Of a stretch of DNA of 37,755 nucleotides, positions 36,115 to 37,755 are shown in pieces. Made by a program: the position numbers and the translations under genes. The notes beneath the pieces were generated by a model. It saw only the letters and a list, made by a program, of their open reading frames with translations. It ran no database searches and had not been told where the DNA came from. Source of the DNA: Agarophyton chilense (taxonomy: Eukaryota; Rhodophyta; Florideophyceae; Gracilariales; Gracilariaceae); NCBI GenBank assembly GCA_030374765.1, contig JARGXX010000101.1, positions 1 through 37,755 on the forward strand, read 5' to 3'. Numbering within the stretch: the stretch's first letter is position 1; each line of letters starts with the position of its first letter.

Positions 36115-37755
36115 TTAGACACAGAATTTGGGCATATTACTGGGGTCAACGCTTCCTCATATCATGTCAAAAAGTCTCAGACCATAAAAAGTTGCTGTCA
36201 AGGTAGACATGCTGTCATGTCTAAGTGCTGTAACTCCAGACAATATGCGCTGGAGCGAGGCCAAAAAGGTCATTGACAAAGTTCACAAGCAATATATATG
36301 GACACGGTAGCTTCTTGGACTACAAGATTCTTTTGGAAAGAAACAAATTGTGGAATGAAATAAATTGTGGAATGAACCAATACCTCTTTTGTCGCAATAG
36401 CCATGAAATGGTGCTCAGCATGTCGCTGCACTACTGTCCCACTGCCTACTTGGAAGTCTTCAATCAGCTCTCTACCAAAGAGTTTCAACGATGTCCTGTG
36501 CGTCGATCACTTCAATCTAGATAGAAATCTCCTCATGCTATTAAAGCAACTGAGCAAATCCGGCACATCTTTGCTGGTCTTCTGTACCCAGGTGAAAGCT
36601 TTTATACTTTTCCTGTTCTCTGAGGACGTCGACCCATCCGGTGGAGTAAATCTTGCTCTGCATCGAGCTTACATTGATAGCGTACAAGAATCATATTTTT
36701 GAACCAGTCGGGACTATAACTTGACACCCTGCATCTGGGTCTATGAGTATTGAAACAACTGAGCAGATTTGGCGCATCGTTGCTGATCTTCTTGTGCCTA
36801 GCTCATATTTTGCACACATGCAATGTATGGATCTCATCTCGAGATATTCTGTTGCGTATATTGGCCTTCCACAAAGCTTGATGAGGTAGTAATTGGATTT
36901 ATGGATAGTTGGGTGATTTAGTTTTTGCACCCTCCTTTGATTAAAACCAAGTTTTTTCAATTGGTGAATTCAAGAAGTACGTGAAAGCGTCATTTCCGTT
37001 CAAAAGTAGTTACGGGACATAAAGCGGGTGGTTAAAACCCCAGGGGACACAAGTAGTAGATACGCTCTCGAAAATAACAGCCCGGAATAGGGCAAAGAAA
37101 AAAAGTCAAAGAAAGGCTTCAAGAAAAAGGAGTGCAATGGGTAGAGAGTGCAAATGAAAAAGTGACCAATATATATATATATATATATATGACAAGCAGA
37201 GAAAAAATGTATAAATATGTGATGTAATAGAATAATGTGTGTTAAGCAATATACTACAATTTAAAAACTGGACGTTTATATCAAACGTTCTAGCAACTAG
37301 TATTGTTCTTATTTTTGACGCCGGCACGATGAGGACGACTTTCATAACGAACACGTGTATCGCAAGCTTCGGGAAACTTGATTTCGAAACAAGACCCCAG
37401 ACATCGGTATCTTTGTAATAAGAGCGTCGTAGTACGCTCTGATGCTTACGGTGGCCTTTGTTTACCTGCGATTGGCGCTGGCTCTGCACGTAAAATTCTG
37501 CAGCCGGCACAGCGCGCTAGAGATTCTTTTGAAAATGGAGGATGACGGAGACGCTTCTAATGTTGATTCACGATTCAGAGAGTGTGACGACCGAGCGGGT
37601 CGCCAAATGGCCGGGAAGAAGGTAGAATGTCGATGAGGGATGTGATTTCTTTTTCGGGTGGTGACAGGTTCCACTTCCGAATCAAATCATGGCACACTTG
37701 AAATTCGCTCACAAATATCGCAAAAGTAAGTACTATAAGACGGAAGATAAAAGTC
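36115..37755. repeat. Start of block C, unit 3
   Basis: Matches 18399 to about 19915 at roughly 93% identity, with a longer (AT)n run near 37170-37189 and about 125 bp extra near 37240-37365. The window ends before the hairpin cluster and LINE-like tail seen in unit 2, so their presence here is unknown. Confidence 0.85.
36190..37003 (+). pseudogene. Degraded copia pol relic, unit 3
   Basis: Counterpart of 18480-19284, aligning to the pre-integrase and integrase codons of the intact pol, with independent small changes and many stops. Confidence 0.8.

Larger units (their letters stand above)
30972..37755. repeat. Tandem array unit 3 (block A and the start of block C; cut by window end)
   Basis: Block A is repeated for a third time at 30972 to about 36115, followed by the start of block C (to 37755, matching 18399 to about 19915). 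Private changes include a 6-bp duplication near 31575, one 12-bp VNTR unit fewer, and four 15-bp repeats instead of two just upstream of the unit. Confidence 0.95.

Noticed and set aside
1..37755. CRISPR arrays, tRNA genes, other rRNAs, spliced-leader or spliceosomal RNAs
   Set aside because: The only regular repeats are 12- and 15-bp VNTRs without spacers. I saw no tRNA cloverleaf, no Sm-site RNA and no known spliced-leader sequence, though a covariance search was not possible here.

Overview
This window is eukaryotic nuclear DNA. It holds TATA-box promoters (TATAAATA), RNA polymerase III 5S rRNA genes with T-run terminators, an intronless eukaryotic-type kinase-fold gene and Ty1/copia LTR retrotransposons. 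The compact intronless gene, the many copia elements and the general look fit a unicellular or intron-poor alga such as a rhodophyte, but that assignment is a guess: nothing in the window fixes the species.

The whole window is a tandem array of one large unit. Unit 1 (about 1-13249) is cut by the left window edge, unit 2 (about 13250-30971) is complete, and unit 3 (about 30972-37755) is cut by the right edge. Each unit has block A, about 5.1 kb: a non-coding or unrecognised stretch, a TATA box with a possible small transcription unit ending in a perfect hairpin, a 5S rRNA gene on the + strand (variant type, called beta here), a 12-bp VNTR inside an open minus-strand frame, then a TATA box and a 477-codon gene for a PH-domain pseudokinase. 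Block C (4.8 kb, present in units 2 and 3, missing from unit 1) is a graveyard: an old degraded copia relic interrupted by other repeats, including a likely LINE/SINE tail. Block B carries a nearly intact but multiply stopped copia element with LTRs, primer-binding site and 5-bp target duplications, then a second 5S rRNA gene (canonical type, alpha) on the minus strand just before the next block A.

The kinase-like gene has lost every standard catalytic residue (VAIK Lys, alpha-C Glu, HRD Asp, catalytic-loop Asn, DFG Asp), yet it is full length in all three copies and its copy-to-copy changes are weighted towards synonymous sites. That suggests a maintained non-catalytic signalling or scaffold protein that could be recruited by its PH domain. 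The two 5S types differ at about 14 of 120 positions, with one compensatory base-pair change in helix I, and they are transcribed away from each other.

The two copia copies share the same CATGT target duplication, the same flanks and the same stop codons. They were therefore multiplied by duplication of the array, not by two insertions. Block A is about 99% identical between units while block C is only about 93% identical (short stretch compared by eye), and variants are shared in a mosaic way. This points to gene conversion or unequal exchange acting on the 5S/pseudokinase block.
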